Origin: Candidatus Rifleibacteriota bacterium
GTDB taxonomy: Bacteria; Muiribacteriota; Ozemobacteria; Ozemobacterales; Ozemobacteraceae
Length of the DNA stretch: 64,000 nt
Direction: 5' to 3'
Assembly: GCA_015232575.1 (NCBI GenBank)
Contig: JADFZL010000013.1
Coordinates: forward strand, 124,001 to 188,000
Positions within the stretch are counted from its first letter, which is position 1. Each line of letters begins with the position of its first letter. The position numbers and the translations under genes are program-made. The notes under the pieces are model-generated. The model made no database searches, was not told the origin of the DNA, and saw nothing but the letters and a program-made list of their open reading frames with translations. Positions 27,261-36,702 of the stretch are shown here, one piece after another.

Positions 27261-27656
27261 GTGAAATTTTTTGCATTATTTTCAGCAGTTCCACAAGCTT
27301 TATTAATTGCAGTTTCATTTGCCTCTCACATGTTTTGTACTCCTCAGTTAAATGAGGCATTTAAAAGATTTCCTGATAAATTAAACCATCTCAAAAATAT
27401 TGTAACTTTCAAAATTGCAGTCCTGTTTGATAAGCTATTTGACTCAGCAAACAACTGGTGGTTTGTTATCATTCCTTCTTCAATTTTATTCCTTTTTATC
27501 GTAAAATTTTTTATGAGAAAGCTTGAAACAGACATTCAAATCGTTATTTTTATTCTTTTCCTCTCCTTTTTTTCACTATTCAGTTTGCTTGATATTACCT
27601 CCCAAATGCTTAACCAGACACTTTTAATTGCTGAGCTTTCGTCTCTAACAAAATAA
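27261..27656 (+). CDS. Small hypothetical membrane protein
   Basis: A 131-aa protein from a GTG start with an AGAGGG site before it. It has three hydrophobic stretches: about residues 3-26, 68-86 and 92-112. The middle stretch is amphipathic with FPDKLNHLKN. No family is recognised. It shares a promoter and a 24-base gap with the following HAD phosphatase. The start is uncertain because of the GTG codon. Confidence 0.55.
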   Translation: MKFFALFSAVPQALLIAVSFASHMFCTPQLNEAFKRFPDKLNHLKNIVTFKIAVLFDKLFDSANNWWFVIIPSSILFLFIVKFFMRKLETDIQIVIFILFLSFFSLFSLLDITSQMLNQTLLIAELSSLTK

Positions 27657-27680
27657 CAGAAAACTAAGGTGGTAACCACA

Positions 27681-28733
27681 ATGAAGTCAAAATTATCTGC
27701 ATTAAAGGTAGTGTTCCTGTTTATTCTCGCTGGCTTGTTTTTTGTACAATGCGGTTATGCAGCTGATCTGACAGAGTTATACCCAAACTGGAAAGATCTT
27801 TCACCTGCAAAGTTAATGGTTTTGGAGCGTTTCATAGAGCGTCACTCATCAAAAAAACCAATAGCTGTATTTGATTTTGATGGTACTCTCATATCTGAAA
27901 AGTACCCATCTCATGGAAATCGCCTGAGAAGCGGACAATCAGCCTGGCGTGCCTGGACGGCTCAAAATCTAACCGCTTTTCCATTTGCATTTCCATCATT
28001 CAGAGTAAGCGGAAGCCTGCCTGATACTTTCGCAAATATCATTCATCGTGACGAAATTCTCGAGAATTTCACCGATGTTCCATTAAGCGAATATATGAAA
28101 TTTACCGAACTGGCAGCATTTGAAGCCGGCATGACAGAAAACGAAGTTCGCACATGTATTGACGGCTTTCTCAAAGATTATCCACCAGAGAAATATGTTT
28201 ATTATCCAATGCTCGACGTTATTCAGCGTTTAATTGACAAAGATTACCCAGTATGGATAATAACCGGTTCAAATCCAATTTATGTCTCAGCAATTCTGAA
28301 AAATCTTGAAGAAAAAAGCAAATCAAGCGGCAAACGTGTGTACAACTTTAAAAATTTGACACACCCGGTTTACGCTCCATATTCTAAAGCCAATCAGAAT
28401 GGTGTAAAAATAATAGGAAACATCAGCAGAAGAACGCCTGACGGCTATTTTACCAGAATCTATGATGATGCCTTTGTCAAATCACCAGACAACAGACATT
28501 ACGTTGTTGCAGGCGAAGGGAAATTGATTGCACTTGAAAATTATCTTGAGCCTTCTGAAGAAAAGAGCACACTGTTTGCAGCGGGCAACAGCGACGGAGA
28601 CTATGAATTAATGTCAAACGTCCTCAAAAGCAACTCCCTTGCACTTGGAATCATGGTAAACCCAGGCGGAAAGAAGTTTCCAACACTCGCCGGGCAACAG
28701 ACAATTGTTTTAAATCTTACGCCAGGCAACTAA
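27681..28733 (+). CDS. Exported HAD-superfamily phosphatase
   Basis: A 350-aa protein with a signal peptide (about residues 1-28, FILAGLFFVQCGYAA) and a HAD core. Motif I is VFDFDGTL near residue 68, motif II is IITGSNPIYV near 194, and the Asp pair of motif IV is AGNSDGDYELM near 308. The layout recalls phosphoserine-phosphatase-like or phosphorylcholine phosphatase enzymes exported to the periplasm. The lipid-box-like Cys in VQCGYA is another possible processing site. I chose the ATG at 27681, which follows AAGGTGGT, rather than the GTG at 27669. Confidence 0.82.
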   Translation: MKSKLSALKVVFLFILAGLFFVQCGYAADLTELYPNWKDLSPAKLMVLERFIERHSSKKPIAVFDFDGTLISEKYPSHGNRLRSGQSAWRAWTAQNLTAFPFAFPSFRVSGSLPDTFANIIHRDEILENFTDVPLSEYMKFTELAAFEAGMTENEVRTCIDGFLKDYPPEKYVYYPMLDVIQRLIDKDYPVWIITGSNPIYVSAILKNLEEKSKSSGKRVYNFKNLTHPVYAPYSKANQNGVKIIGNISRRTPDGYFTRIYDDAFVKSPDNRHYVVAGEGKLIALENYLEPSEEKSTLFAAGNSDGDYELMSNVLKSNSLALGIMVNPGGKKFPTLAGQQTIVLNLTPGN

Positions 28734-29028
28734 TATACGCAAAATCGTAATTATATCAACGCTCATTGAAAAGTTCCTATTTTCTCCCTATCTCCTCACT
28801 CAGCGTGCGATAGGTCTGGTGTGATAGTTCTATGACCCTATATATACAACGGTAAGCATAATTATTAGATTATGCAAAATGGAAAAAATCGATATTGGTT
28901 TGATGCGGGTTTTCAAGTCAGATTTTCACAGTCTTAATAACGATGCGTATCATTGTTTCTATATAAAAGAATAATCGTTGCATTAATCCTTAGTACAGCA
29001 AATTTTATTAAAAGGGTCATTAATCAAT
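28734..29028. other. Intergenic region with no visible gene
   Basis: This is most of a 364-base gap after the HAD gene. I saw no good open frame, tRNA or strong promoter in it. Its right end runs into the first palindromic repeat copy at 29029. Confidence 0.5.
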
Positions 29029-29080
29029 GTCATTTCGACCGAAGGGAGAAATCTGGCATTTATGGGGATCTCTCACATTC
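29029..29080. repeat. Dispersed palindromic repeat, copy truncated at one end
   Basis: It starts GTCATTTCGACCGAAGGGAG and ends ATCTCTCACATTC, arms that are complementary to the two arms of the copy at 29904-29966. The last 12 or so bases of the second arm are missing. It lies directly before the ribosome site of the secreted protein gene at 29098. Confidence 0.72.
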
Positions 29081-29097
29081 CACTAAAGGATTCACAA

Positions 29098-29856
29098 TTG
29101 AAATCAAAAATACTATGCATATTGTTCTTTTTACTTTCTTCGACTTTAATCAATGAAAAGCACTTATTCGCATGTGAAGGCTTCAATCATAACTGGATTC
29201 CCCTTTGCGCGTCTTCTTCGTCCTGCATCGATGAAGAGATAAGCAGAATTTATCTGAATACGCTTTCATCCAGACTTGATAAAGCTGCAAGCGGTGTCTG
29301 GGAAATTGCTGCATTTGAAGGTTCCGAAGGGAATTCAGACTTTTTATCTATATTGAAAAACGAAATAAGCTTATTGTCAAAATCAAAACAACTCAACGGT
29401 ACAGATTCAGCAGAATTTTCCTGGAATAATGATCTCGGGCTCATGGAAACCGACAAACTGGCCTCCAGCACGGTTGGCGGAGTCTGGGTAACATTCACTG
29501 ATACATTCATCAGAAGCGGAGTGTCATTTGACTCTGTCATCACAACTCAATTTTTCCTCAGAATCTTTTTCGAAGGAAAAGCAAAGGCCAGAACTCTCGC
29601 TGCACTGAAAAATGGAAAAGTAGCGCTTATCGACGAAATTTCGCTTTACTATGTTTCTGAAATGGATTTTTCAATGACCTTTTCTCCAACTTTTGGCGGA
29701 ATGCTTCTGAGGCGCGCCGCAAGAATCTGTTCACCCATGATACAATCGGCAGAAGTGATATTTATTCCAATTCCAGGCTTGTTATCCCAGATGAAACCCG
29801 CATCATCGACTGTTGCACCGAACCTCCCCGACACAGATGAAAAAAAGTTGCAGTAA
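29098..29856 (+). CDS. Secreted protein of unknown function
   Basis: A 252-aa protein. I place the start at TTG 29098, seven bases after AAAGGA, because it gives a clean signal peptide (about 24 residues ending near LFA) followed by CEGFNHNW. The ATG at 29062 lies inside a repeat copy and has no ribosome site. The mature part has three Cys near its start (CEGF, CASSSSC) and a beta-rich middle (TVGGVWVTFTDTF, SVITTQFFLRIFFEG). No family is recognised. Palindromic repeat copies flank both ends. Confidence 0.6.
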   Translation: MKSKILCILFFLLSSTLINEKHLFACEGFNHNWIPLCASSSSCIDEEISRIYLNTLSSRLDKAASGVWEIAAFEGSEGNSDFLSILKNEISLLSKSKQLNGTDSAEFSWNNDLGLMETDKLASSTVGGVWVTFTDTFIRSGVSFDSVITTQFFLRIFFEGKAKARTLAALKNGKVALIDEISLYYVSEMDFSMTFSPTFGGMLLRRAARICSPMIQSAEVIFIPIPGLLSQMKPASSTVAPNLPDTDEKKLQ

Positions 29857-29903
29857 ATCAATAAATTGACGAGCAAAATTGCATGTTTACTTTGTTGTGT
29901 ACT

Positions 29904-29966
29904 GTCATCTCGAACGAATGTGAGAGATCTCATAAATGCGAGATTTCTCCCTTCGGTCGAAATGAC
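29904..29966. repeat. Complete palindromic repeat copy
   Basis: A 63-base imperfect palindrome. The left arm GTCATCTCGAACGAATGTGA pairs imperfectly with the right arm ending CTTCGGTCGAAATGAC, around a short A/T-rich centre. It lies 48 bases after the secreted protein gene and is the fullest of four copies in the window. Confidence 0.75.
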
Positions 29967-30070
29967 ATCAGAATAACAAGTTTATCATAAAGTTCAATTG
30001 CGTCTAAGGAATAGTTTATGACGGTACCGCCTTGAGAGAGGATTTAAGTGAGGGTCATATCATTGTCATA

Positions 30071-30116
30071 GCAAATGCCCGGAACATACCGTCTATAGGT
30101 AGTTCCGGGCATTTGC
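30071..30116 (-). terminator. Hairpin downstream of clpX
   Basis: A perfect 15-bp stem (GCAAATGCCCGGAAC and its complement) whose 16-base loop can pair internally (TACC with GGTA). It lies 27 bases after the clpX stop. Only weak T-richness follows on the minus strand. Confidence 0.6.
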
Positions 30117-30142
30117 TTAAATTATTAAACTGCTGTTACTTA

Positions 30143-31384
30143 TCAGGCTGTTTTCTGGGCAAGCCTTCGAATCACCTGATATGGTTCATTCTTTTCAACA
30201 CAGCGCTCATGAATGATTACCTTTGAAATATCACCATCTGATGGAATGTCATACATTATATCAAGGGTAATATTTTCAATGATACGTCTCAGACCACGGG
30301 CACCTGTTTTCTGACTGATTGCTTTTCTTGCAATTGCATTAAGCGCCTTTGGAGTAATTTCAAGATCGACTCCTTCCATGCGCATAAGCCTGCAATACTG
30401 CTTTACAATTGCATTCTGAGGTTCAACCAGAATTCTTACCAGATCTTCTTCATCAAGCGGATCAAAAGTCGCGAATACTGGAACACGCCCGATGAATTCA
30501 GGAATCATTCCAAACCGCAACAGATCTTCCGGCATTAGCTGATGTAAAAGACTGCTGACGCTCTTATCATTTTTACTGACTGGTTCAGCCCCAAAACCCA
30601 TTGACTTGGCACTTGTCCTTGTCTCAATGATTTTCTCTATTCCTTCAAATGCACCACCAACAATGAACAAAATGTCCTTTGTGTTAATGGAGATATATTC
30701 GGAATGCGGATGCTTTCTGCCACCCTGCGGCGGAACATGCGCAATCTTACCTTCCAGCATTTTCAGAAGAGCCTGCTGAACACCTTCTCCTGAAACATCT
30801 CTGGTTATGGAAAGATTTTCACACTTTCTGGCAACCTTATCAATCTCATCGACATAAACAATGCCCTTTTCAGCACGTTGAATATCATAATCTGCGTTCC
30901 TGATGAGATTCAGAAGAATACTCTCAACATCTTCACCGACATAACCAGCTTCGGTCAATGTTGTCGCATCAGCAATACAGAACGGAACATTCAACAGCTT
31001 TGCCAGGGTCTGCGCGATGTAAGTCTTACCACAACCAGTTGGACCGAGGAAGAGAATGTTCGACTTCTGAACATCAATGTCATCCTTGCGCCCTCTGGAA
31101 AGAGCAAGTCTCTTGTAGTGATTGTAAACAGCCACCGCAATTATCCGCTTGGCCCTGTCCTGGCCGACGATATACTGTTCCAGGAAATTCTGGATCTCAC
31201 GGGGTTTAATAATACTTTTCATCTCATTTGAGAACTCATCATCAAGTTCTTCTGAGATTATTTCATTGCAGAGCCCGATACATTCATCACAAATGTAAAC
31301 TTCGGGACCTGCAATCAGTTTTCTAACCTGTTCCTGACTTTTACCACAAAATGAGCATCGAAAGATGGGTGTTTTAGCGAGCAT
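30143..31384 (-). CDS. clpX: ATP-dependent Clp protease ATP-binding subunit ClpX
   Basis: A 413-aa AAA+ unfoldase. The N-terminal zinc-binding domain has CSFCGKSQ and CDECIGLC (C4 type). The ATPase has Walker A GPTGCGKTYIA, VGEDVESI and Walker B YVDEIDKV. The ClpP-contact loop reads as an IGF-type motif variant and sensor 2 is GARGLRRI. I chose ATG 31384, one base after the clpP stop and preceded by GAGGT; a GTG at 31408 is the alternative. It works with ClpP in the cytoplasm. Confidence 0.96.
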   Translation of the reverse strand: MLAKTPIFRCSFCGKSQEQVRKLIAGPEVYICDECIGLCNEIISEELDDEFSNEMKSIIKPREIQNFLEQYIVGQDRAKRIIAVAVYNHYKRLALSRGRKDDIDVQKSNILFLGPTGCGKTYIAQTLAKLLNVPFCIADATTLTEAGYVGEDVESILLNLIRNADYDIQRAEKGIVYVDEIDKVARKCENLSITRDVSGEGVQQALLKMLEGKIAHVPPQGGRKHPHSEYISINTKDILFIVGGAFEGIEKIIETRTSAKSMGFGAEPVSKNDKSVSSLLHQLMPEDLLRFGMIPEFIGRVPVFATFDPLDEEDLVRILVEPQNAIVKQYCRLMRMEGVDLEITPKALNAIARKAISQKTGARGLRRIIENITLDIMYDIPSDGDISKVIIHERCVEKNEPYQVIRRLAQKTA

Positions 31385-31385
31385 T

Positions 31386-31994
31386 TCAGACCTCAGCTGC
31401 TTTTGCACGAACTGAATTCCGCTGAATCACTTCATCAATTACTCCATATTCTTTGGCTTCAATAGAAGACATAAAGAAATCCCTGTCCATGTCTTTCTTG
31501 ACTCTCTTTGAAGGTTGACCGGTATGTGAGGCCATAATGTCGGTCAATTTTTCACGAATTCTGAGAATCTCCTGTGTCTGGATCTCTATGTCGCTTGCCA
31601 TACCTTGTGCACCACCTGAAGGCTGATGAATCATAATACGGGAATTTGGAAGTGCAAAGCGTTTCCCCGGAGCCCCGGCTGCGAGAAGCACGGCACCCAT
31701 ACTTGCTGCCTGCCCAATGCAGATGGTATTAACATCCGGCTTGATGTACTGCATAGTGTCGTAAATCGCCAACCCGGCGGTTACTACTCCACCAGGACTG
31801 TTAAGGTAGATAGAAATATCTTTCTCGGGGTCCTCAGACTCAAGAAAGAGCAGTTGCGCAATAACTAAATCGGCAAGATGATCCTCAATCGGACCGCCAA
31901 TGAAAATAATTCTGTCCTTGAGAAGGCGGGAATAAATATCATACGCCCGCTCTCCCCTGCTACTTTGTTCAATTACTATCGGTACTAGTGTCAC
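31386..31994 (-). CDS. clpP: ATP-dependent Clp protease proteolytic subunit ClpP
   Basis: A 202-aa serine protease. The catalytic Ser is in GQAASMGAVLLAAG near residue 98, the His in RIMIHQPSGGAQG near 123, and the Asp lies near 172. The N-terminus LVPIVIEQSSRGERAYDIYS is canonical. The start is GTG, with GGGGGA upstream. The first 26 bases overlap the tig 3' end, so tig-clpP-clpX is one unit. Confidence 0.97.
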   Translation of the reverse strand: MTLVPIVIEQSSRGERAYDIYSRLLKDRIIFIGGPIEDHLADLVIAQLLFLESEDPEKDISIYLNSPGGVVTAGLAIYDTMQYIKPDVNTICIGQAASMGAVLLAAGAPGKRFALPNSRIMIHQPSGGAQGMASDIEIQTQEILRIREKLTDIMASHTGQPSKRVKKDMDRDFFMSSIEAKEYGVIDEVIQRNSVRAKAAEV

Positions 31995-33327
31995 GGCGAG
32001 GTTCCCCCTCTTTTAATTCAGCCTCACTAACCATATCGTAATTTATTTGATTATTGTTTAGCAAAAATTCATCGACTTTATGATTCAGGATTCTGCTTCT
32101 AATTACATTCTCGCTCTTTGACTTGGAAATTTCATCAAGAACCTTATGCACCGGCGATCCAACATCTCTTGCATGCTCTTCAACCGCCTGCATGAACTCA
32201 GAATCAGAAACTGACATTTTCTCAAGCTCCAGAATTCTTGCAATCATGAGCTGGACTTTTGTATCGTAAACTGCTTTATCATGAAATGATGCACGATACG
32301 TCTTAACGTCAATATTACCTTTTTTAAGATAGTCATCAAGTGAAGCACCATACTGACGCCACTTGTAATCAACTTCACGAAGATACGAATCAATAGTTTC
32401 ATCTACCAGCGACTCAGGCACCGGGAATGTGACTTCACCGGAAATGTCTTTCAAAATCTGCGCCACTGCTCTTTTTTCAGCATCTACCTTGCTTTTTTCC
32501 TCAAGACTGATCTTAATCTTGTTCTTCAGATCAGCGAGATCTTTGTGTTCACCGATCTCACGGGCAAATTCATCGTTAATTTCAGGAATTTTTGATCTGT
32601 TTATGCGATTAATCTTAAAGGAATAATCAAGTTTCTTTCCAAAATATTTTGACCCTTTGTCGGAATCAGAATTCAATTCACGTGAAAGAACCTTTGTTTC
32701 TCCAACTTTCAACCCAATGAGAGGTTTCAGGAAATCTGCATTCGGCTGCAACTGTCTATATGCATTTGTTTCCGAAAGTTCTTCATCTTTTACGTTCTCG
32801 TGAGTAATTTCTATATCGCACAGAATATAATCGCCCATCGCCAGCTGAGCATCGGCATCAAGCGGAATGGTCTTCGCGAACTGCTTTGCAAGATTATTTA
32901 TTACATTTTCGACTGATTCATCAGAAATTATCGCCTGTTTAACCCGAAGCGCTCTTCCCTTGTAATTCATTTCAGGAATGACCGGCATGAGTTCAAAAAT
33001 GACTTTATATTTAAATGACTCGTTTTCCTTGAGTCCATCTTCTTCAATTTTGATGTCTCCGGCTGGTACAAGTTTCTTTTCTTCGAGTACCTTGTGACAT
33101 GTGCCTTTTATAAGCTCTTCCATTACTTCAGCATTGACATTGTCTTTTCCGATAACACCGGCTAATACATTTCTGGGAACCTTACCTTTTCGAAAGCCAG
33201 GGACAGTAACCACGGTTGCTGCACGTTGAAAATAGCTGGCAAAAACCGATTGAACTTTTTCCTTTCCAATTTCGATGGTCAGTGCAATTTTGTTAGGTTC
33301 CAGTTCCTGGACTTCACTGTGTAACAT
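31969..33327 (-). CDS. tig: Trigger factor
   Basis: A 452-aa ribosome-bound chaperone. The N-terminal ribosome-binding signature VPGFRKGKVPRNVL is near residue 42. The FKBP-like domain in the middle is divergent (about 150-240) and the C-terminal helical domain is intact. AAGGAG precedes the ATG. It is the first protein gene after the two tRNAs upstream and is probably on their transcript or a nearby one. Confidence 0.94.
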   Translation of the reverse strand: MLHSEVQELEPNKIALTIEIGKEKVQSVFASYFQRAATVVTVPGFRKGKVPRNVLAGVIGKDNVNAEVMEELIKGTCHKVLEEKKLVPAGDIKIEEDGLKENESFKYKVIFELMPVIPEMNYKGRALRVKQAIISDESVENVINNLAKQFAKTIPLDADAQLAMGDYILCDIEITHENVKDEELSETNAYRQLQPNADFLKPLIGLKVGETKVLSRELNSDSDKGSKYFGKKLDYSFKINRINRSKIPEINDEFAREIGEHKDLADLKNKIKISLEEKSKVDAEKRAVAQILKDISGEVTFPVPESLVDETIDSYLREVDYKWRQYGASLDDYLKKGNIDVKTYRASFHDKAVYDTKVQLMIARILELEKMSVSDSEFMQAVEEHARDVGSPVHKVLDEISKSKSENVIRSRILNHKVDEFLLNNNQINYDMVSEAELKEGEPRRDTSTDSN

Positions 33328-33383
33328 TTGATATTACTCCTTTAGAAAATTCTGAAAATTAAAAATGCCAGAGAAAAAAAAAG

Positions 33384-33456
33384 AGCGGGAGACGGGACTC
33401 GGACCCGCGACCTCCTGCTTGGAAGGCAGGAGCTCTACCAACTGAGCTACTCCCGC
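33384..33456 (-). tRNA. tRNA-Gly (anticodon TCC)
   Basis: A 73-base cloverleaf with acceptor GCGGGAG/CTCCCGC, D-arm AGCTCAGTTGG, anticodon loop CTTCCAA and T-arm GGGTCCGAGTCCC. CCA is not encoded. It is 18 bases downstream of tRNA-Leu and 56 before tig. Confidence 0.95.
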
Positions 33457-33474
33457 AACAACCCTTACTTATCA

Positions 33475-33556
33475 TGCGAGGAGCGGGACTTGAACCCGCA
33501 CGGTGGAAACCACAAGATCCTAAGTCTTGCGCGTCTGCCAATTTCGCCACCCTCGC
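33475..33556 (-). tRNA. tRNA-Leu (anticodon TAG)
   Basis: An 82-base class II tRNA with acceptor GCGAGGG, anticodon loop CTTAGGA, a long variable arm (TGTGGTTTCCACCG) and T-arm GGGTTCAAGTCCC. CCA is not encoded. Confidence 0.94.
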
Positions 33557-33581
33557 GTATCAGGGTAATTTGCTGAAAAGT

Positions 33582-33610
33582 ATTATAGCAGAACTTAAAA
33601 AGAAAAACAA
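33582..33610 (-). promoter_or_regulatory. Sigma-70-type promoter for tRNA-Leu/tRNA-Gly (and tig)
   Basis: TTGTTT, 17 bases, TATAAT on the minus strand. The predicted start is about 19 bases before the tRNA-Leu 5' end. Confidence 0.65.
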
Positions 33611-33822
33611 GCAAAAAATAAAATTTTCCAGATAAGTTTTTTTTTCTTGCATAATCAGCCCGCAAAAAGCATTTCAGACGCCGGATGCAAACAACAAACT
33701 GCCACAATTTGAAAAAATTTCTTCCCAGGATATTTTGATTTTCCAAAATATTGTGAATTGAGATTTTCTCCAATTTTTTGAGAAAATAGCATTGAAAAAT
33801 ATCATTGTTTAAGTTAAATTAA
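33611..33822. other. Intergenic region between tRNA promoter and cheBR promoter
   Basis: A very A/T-rich stretch within the 359-base gap. No gene or RNA was recognised; the short open frames here are by-products of tRNA sequence. Confidence 0.5.
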
Positions 33823-33851
33823 TTGACATAGAAATTTTAAGCATTTATAAA
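33823..33851 (+). promoter_or_regulatory. Consensus sigma-70-type promoter for cheBR
   Basis: TTGACA, 17 bases, TATAAA, with a start predicted about 58 bases before the TTG start codon of the CheB-CheR fusion gene. Confidence 0.78.
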
Positions 33852-33915
33852 TGAGAGTTTATCTTTTATTGTTTGAAGATCATATTTGTGATCCCGAATA
33901 GAGAGGTTTGTTTTT

Positions 33916-36702
33916 TTGAAAAGGAAAAACATTAAGAGGATTTCTGATTCTAAAATTGATCAACCCGTTTCATCTGACCAAACAACCGAGAATAATCATC
34001 CAATACCAGTAGATCCCGGATGCCCGGTTGTGGGCATAGGCGCCTCCGCTGGCGGATTGGCTGCATTTGAAGCGTTTTTTTCAGGTATGCCCGCCAACCG
34101 AAAGACCGGAATGGCTTTTGTCCTTGTTCAACATCTGAACCCTGATTACAAAAGCATTCTATCCGAGCTGGTGAAACGTTATACCAGTATGCAGGTGTTT
34201 GAGGTTGAATCAGGTATGAAAGTAAAACCTGATTGCACATATATTATCCCTCCAAATCACGATATGGCATTCCTGAACGGGGCACTGCATTTATTTGAAC
34301 CATCTGCTCCGCGTGGTCAGCGCCTGCCAATTGATTTTTTCTTTCGCTCACTTGCCCAGGACCAGCGCGATCGGGCAATCTGCATTGTGCTTTCCGGCAA
34401 CGGCAGTGATGGAACCCTTGGCTTGCGGGCAATCAAGGGTGAAGGCGGCATGGTAATGGTTCAGTCTCCTGATTCGACTGAATATGACGGGATGCCAAGA
34501 AGCGCTATTTCCACAGGATTAGTTGATTTTGTTCTTCCCGCTGCCGGAATGCCCGAAAAGTTGATAGCCTATGCTGAGCACGCTTTTTCCCGTTTTCCGT
34601 TGCTGATTCAGCCGTCTTCGCCCTCTGTTGAGGATGCCCTGAAACGAATTTTCGTCTTGCTGCGCGTCCAGACTGGCCATGATTTTTCTCATTACAAACA
34701 AAATACTATCCTGCGGCGTATCGAACGGCGAATGGCCGTTCATCAAATCGACAATCAGGAAAAATATGTGCGTTTCCTTCAGCAGGCCCCCATCGAAGTG
34801 GAATCGCTTTTTTGCGATTTGCTGATTGGCGTCACAAACTTCTTCCGCGATCCTGATGCATTTGCAGCCCTTCAAAAACATATCCCTTCACGGGTTTTTT
34901 CTGATAAACCCTCCGGAGCTCTCATTAAAATCTGGGTTCCTGGTTGTTCCACCGGAGAAGAAGCTTATTCCCTGGCAATTCTGCTTCAAGAAGAAATGGA
35001 GCGACTCAAACTGAATTTCCGATTGCAGATCTTTGCGACTGATCTTGACAGCAAAGCAATTGAACAAGCCCGAACTGGTCTTTTTCCAGCAAGCATTGCT
35101 GCCGATGTGCTTCCAGAAAGATTGTCCCGCTTTTTTGCACTTGAACCGGAAAACAACTCTTATCGCATCAATAAATCCATTCGCGATACCATTATCTTTT
35201 CCCTTCAGGATGTGATCAAAGATCCGCCGTTTTCCAAACTCGATCTGATCAGTTGCAGAAATCTTCTGATTTACCTTGGTGGAGAGCTTCAGAAAAGACT
35301 GATTTCAATGTTCTTTTATGCGTTAAACCCCCACGGATTACTCTTTCTGGGAACCTCTGAAACAGTTGGAGATTCGGTGGATTTGTTTGGAGTGCTTGAT
35401 CGCAAGTCAAAAATCTTCATTCGTAGTAATGTTGCACATGCCACTCCAAGGCTGCCTTTGGGAAAGTTTCACCCGCCAACACATGATTCAATTCCCTTAA
35501 CACAAAACCTGTCCAGGAATTCCTGTGAATTCAAGACGCAGCTTCGCGAAATAACCGAACAAGCTCTTCTGCAGCACTTTTCTTCGTCAGCCTTGTTAGT
35601 GAATGAAACGGGAGAAATTCTGTATCTGCATGGCAGAACTGGTCGTTACCTGGAACCGGCACAGGGCGAAGCCGAAATGAACGTCCTGTTAATGGCCCGC
35701 GAAGGTCTGCGACAAAACCTCGTTATTGCCCTGCGAAATGCCATGATGCATAACGAGATCATTCATGATTACCAACTCCAGGTAAAAACGAACGGGGACT
35801 TCACTACTGTGAACCTTACTGTTAAACCGGTCCTGGAAAGCCGGAAATCGGAAAACAGGCATCGGCTGTTCCTTATTGTCCTGCAGGAACCTGACTCGAA
35901 GCTTGAGAATCGTGAAACCACAGACGCCACTCCTGAGAATATTTCTGATAACGTCAATGTAAGAAAATCAAGTTATTCCGAAGAGTTGGAAATACAGATT
36001 CAGACACTGAAAAAGGAACTGCGTGATAAGGAACAATATTTTCTGACAATTAATGAAGAGTTGCACACTGCAAACGAAGAACTCAAATCATCAAATGAAG
36101 AACTACAGTCTGTCAACGAAGAACTTCAATCTACAAACGAAGAACTCGAAACATCCAAGGAAGAGCTTCAATCAGTCAATGAAGAACTGGACACCGTAAA
36201 CAATGAGTTCCAGATAAAGATTACCGATCTGTCACGGGCAAATAACGATTTAAATAATCTCCTGGTCGGAATTGGCATTGGCACAATCTTTGTTAATCTG
36301 CAAATGATAATTCAACGTTTTACCCCGCTCGCTTCCCAGGTTATCAATTTGATTCCCAGCGATGTGGGACGCCCGCTGGGACATATTTCCCACAATCTCA
36401 TCGGATATGACAGCTTGACAGATGATATTCAAAAAGTACTGGAAAGCCTGATTCCAAAAGATATTGGAGTCCAGACAAAGAACGGGGAATTTTATCTGCT
36501 CCGCATCAGACCATATCGCACACTGGAAAATGTTATCGAAGGTGCAGTAATTTTATTTTTTGACATCTCTGAACAGAAAAGGGCTGAGATTCAGACCGGG
36601 ATTGCGTTGAAGGCAGCACTGGATAGCGAGAACCACTTTCGCGCATTGTCAGAGTTTTTGAAATCACCCCAAAAAGATATAAAAGAGGACAACAATGAGT
36701 GA
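33916..36702 (+). CDS. CheB-CheR fusion protein with coiled coil and PAS domain
   Basis: A 928-aa protein. A CheB methylesterase domain (about residues 35-220; GIGASAGGLAAFEAF, LSGNGSDGTLG, SPDSTEYDGMPRSAI) is followed by a CheR methyltransferase (about 235-500; WVPGCSTGEEAYSLAILL and FATDLDSKAI). Next comes a PAS-like part (about 545-660), a long heptad coiled coil built of repeated NEEL(Q/E)S units (about 690-770), and a C-terminal PAS-like domain. Such fusions act with hybrid kinases in methylation-linked signalling outside classical chemotaxis. The start is TTG with GAGAGG nine bases upstream. It overlaps the next gene by 8 bases. No chemoreceptor gene is in the window. Confidence 0.9.
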   Translation: MKRKNIKRISDSKIDQPVSSDQTTENNHPIPVDPGCPVVGIGASAGGLAAFEAFFSGMPANRKTGMAFVLVQHLNPDYKSILSELVKRYTSMQVFEVESGMKVKPDCTYIIPPNHDMAFLNGALHLFEPSAPRGQRLPIDFFFRSLAQDQRDRAICIVLSGNGSDGTLGLRAIKGEGGMVMVQSPDSTEYDGMPRSAISTGLVDFVLPAAGMPEKLIAYAEHAFSRFPLLIQPSSPSVEDALKRIFVLLRVQTGHDFSHYKQNTILRRIERRMAVHQIDNQEKYVRFLQQAPIEVESLFCDLLIGVTNFFRDPDAFAALQKHIPSRVFSDKPSGALIKIWVPGCSTGEEAYSLAILLQEEMERLKLNFRLQIFATDLDSKAIEQARTGLFPASIAADVLPERLSRFFALEPENNSYRINKSIRDTIIFSLQDVIKDPPFSKLDLISCRNLLIYLGGELQKRLISMFFYALNPHGLLFLGTSETVGDSVDLFGVLDRKSKIFIRSNVAHATPRLPLGKFHPPTHDSIPLTQNLSRNSCEFKTQLREITEQALLQHFSSSALLVNETGEILYLHGRTGRYLEPAQGEAEMNVLLMAREGLRQNLVIALRNAMMHNEIIHDYQLQVKTNGDFTTVNLTVKPVLESRKSENRHRLFLIVLQEPDSKLENRETTDATPENISDNVNVRKSSYSEELEIQIQTLKKELRDKEQYFLTINEELHTANEELKSSNEELQSVNEELQSTNEELETSKEELQSVNEELDTVNNEFQIKITDLSRANNDLNNLLVGIGIGTIFVNLQMIIQRFTPLASQVINLIPSDVGRPLGHISHNLIGYDSLTDDIQKVLESLIPKDIGVQTKNGEFYLLRIRPYRTLENVIEGAVILFFDISEQKRAEIQTGIALKAALDSENHFRALSEFLKSPQKDIKEDNNE

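Noticed and set aside
29062..29097. ATG start at 29062 for the secreted protein
   Set aside because: It lies inside a repeat copy, lacks a ribosome site and would bury the signal peptide; TTG 29098 with AAAGGA fits better.
33359..33773. Open frames of 63 and 102 codons across the tRNA-Leu/tRNA-Gly region
   Set aside because: They translate tRNA sequence (SSSVGRAPAFQAGG-type peptides are typical by-products); the tRNA cloverleafs explain the region.
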